Assembly (NCBI GenBank): GCA_003956705.1 | Contig: QZCP01000017.1 | Location: 134,704-198,703 of the forward strand | Origin: Brevipalpus yothersi | Lineage: Eukaryota; Arthropoda; Arachnida; Trombidiformes; Tenuipalpidae | Length of the DNA: 64,000 bases | Direction: 5' to 3' | Shown: positions 62,881 through 64,000 of the stretch, one piece after another | How positions within the stretch are numbered: the stretch's first letter is position 1 | How the letters are laid out: each line of letters begins with the position of its first letter | The notes under the pieces: generated by a model | What the model was told of the DNA's origin: nothing | What the model saw: the letters and a program-made list of their open reading frames with translations, nothing else | The model's database searches: none | Position numbers and translations under genes: made by a program

Positions 62881-62919
<39 letters not shown>
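62881..62919. repeat. (GA)n microsatellite
   Basis: GA run in the distal non-coding stretch. Confidence 0.92.
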
Positions 62920-62921
<2 letters not shown>

Positions 62922-63085
62922 AATGTCTTTTTCATCCCTCATACTTTTACACGGACTATTCACTCTTCCAATCCAATGAATAGCACTTGGGAAAAATCGG
63001 TAGTGAAAAGAGTGGAAGAGAAAAAGAGATAGAAAAGCTGGTATAATTATGAAAAATTTTCTTTCTCCCATCTTCACTGTAATCC

Positions 63086-63122
<37 letters not shown>

Positions 63123-64000
63123 ATATTCATCTTACAATAGATTCTCTGAATTGAATCAAATCTCTGTATAAGCCCAATCCTCTCTGCCTTCAACATGTTT
63201 CCCTTCATATCATTGCCAGCCTGATCTCATTTTGTTCTCATTGTTTTGCTTATTCTAATCATCAAGACCAGACTGCTGCTCAATTTCTTATTCAATGATT
63301 CGTTCAAATACTTCTAATACTATTCTTCAAAGTGAAAATGGAAATTCAATCTCCTCATGAGTGAAAATTTTTGACCTACTCTTCACAGTCAACATCATTG
63401 TGGCCCTGGAATTCTTTTCCATCCAAAATCAAGTGTATCATGAATCAATTTCCCATCCAATGGATAAACACATACACTCATGCACTTCACTTTCATTCAT
63501 CAACTATGAATGACCAGTAGTGGGTCTCTCTCTACATATATATCTGTATATTTCGATGGAATCTATCATACTGAATTACAGCAACTCTGTTGAATCAATC
63601 TTGATAATTAAGCAACTTTATTCGGAACTGATTTGTTTCTCACATACAGTATTCCTTAGTCAGTCAGTACTGTACAAACAAAATGTGAATCATACAGCTC
63701 AATACAAATCAAGCCATTTCTTCATGCAGTGTTTACTATCATTTCTGCAGTGCTGGAGGGCTCGAGCGAAGTAAGAAGAGTAAGCATTTGAAGAAGAATC
63801 CAATACTTCACTAGCTACACTAACTCTCTGTAATAAGGTTACTTTTCCAGACTTGAAATGTTATCATCAAGACGGTAAAAGATGGAAAGTAGATGCAGGA
63901 ATGGATGTAGAAAAGAGAGAGAAGGGAGAGAATTTGAAAAGGAATCTCAGAAAAAAGAAGAAAGAAAAAGGAGTATATCTTATAAAGGGATGCAGATGCT

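Overview
This is a eukaryotic nuclear window: AT-rich, with spliced genes, GT-AG introns, polyadenylation signals, very many (GA)n/(CT)n microsatellites and two N-filled assembly gaps. The gene content is arthropod (a bitesize-type Slp protein, an FFxxxRYamide neuropeptide precursor, an r-type opsin). A small secreted three-helix protein resembling group 5/21 mite allergens points to an astigmatid mite (dust, scab or itch mite lineage). Species is not determinable from the window, and the mite assignment is an inference.

Layout. 1-11.2 kb: 3' part of a bitesize/synaptotagmin-like gene (+) with two C2 domains. 13.3-28.5 kb: a compact block with a His-rich membrane orphan (+), a group 5/21 allergen-like gene (-), a DNAJC4-like J protein (-), KDSR (+), MRPS6 (-), SNAPC4 (+), a decayed KDSR copy (-), GCC1/GCC88 (-) and SEC63 (+). 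Introns here are about 50-150 nt and neighbours alternate in divergent and convergent pairs. 28.5-35 kb: no gene recognised. 35.0-35.2 kb: first exon of an RYamide precursor (-). 37.1-37.7 kb: an intronless orphan (+). 39.7-41.3 kb: an intronless importin-alpha-like armadillo protein (-). 44.9-47.6 kb: a three-exon opsin (-). 52.3-58.9 kb: 5' half of an NWD-type DUF4062/NACHT gene (+), whose WD-repeat exons are not seen before the window ends.

The genes do not form one pathway. The compact block is housekeeping: sphingolipid synthesis (KDSR), ER translocation (SEC63), Golgi tethering (GCC1), mitochondrial translation (MRPS6), snRNA transcription (SNAPC4) and a mitochondrial-type J protein. 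The flanks carry neuronal, sensory or trafficking genes with kilobase introns rich in CT repeats. No CRISPR array, viral gene, transposase or convincing tRNA was seen. Exon limits were read by hand from splice sites and reading-frame continuity.
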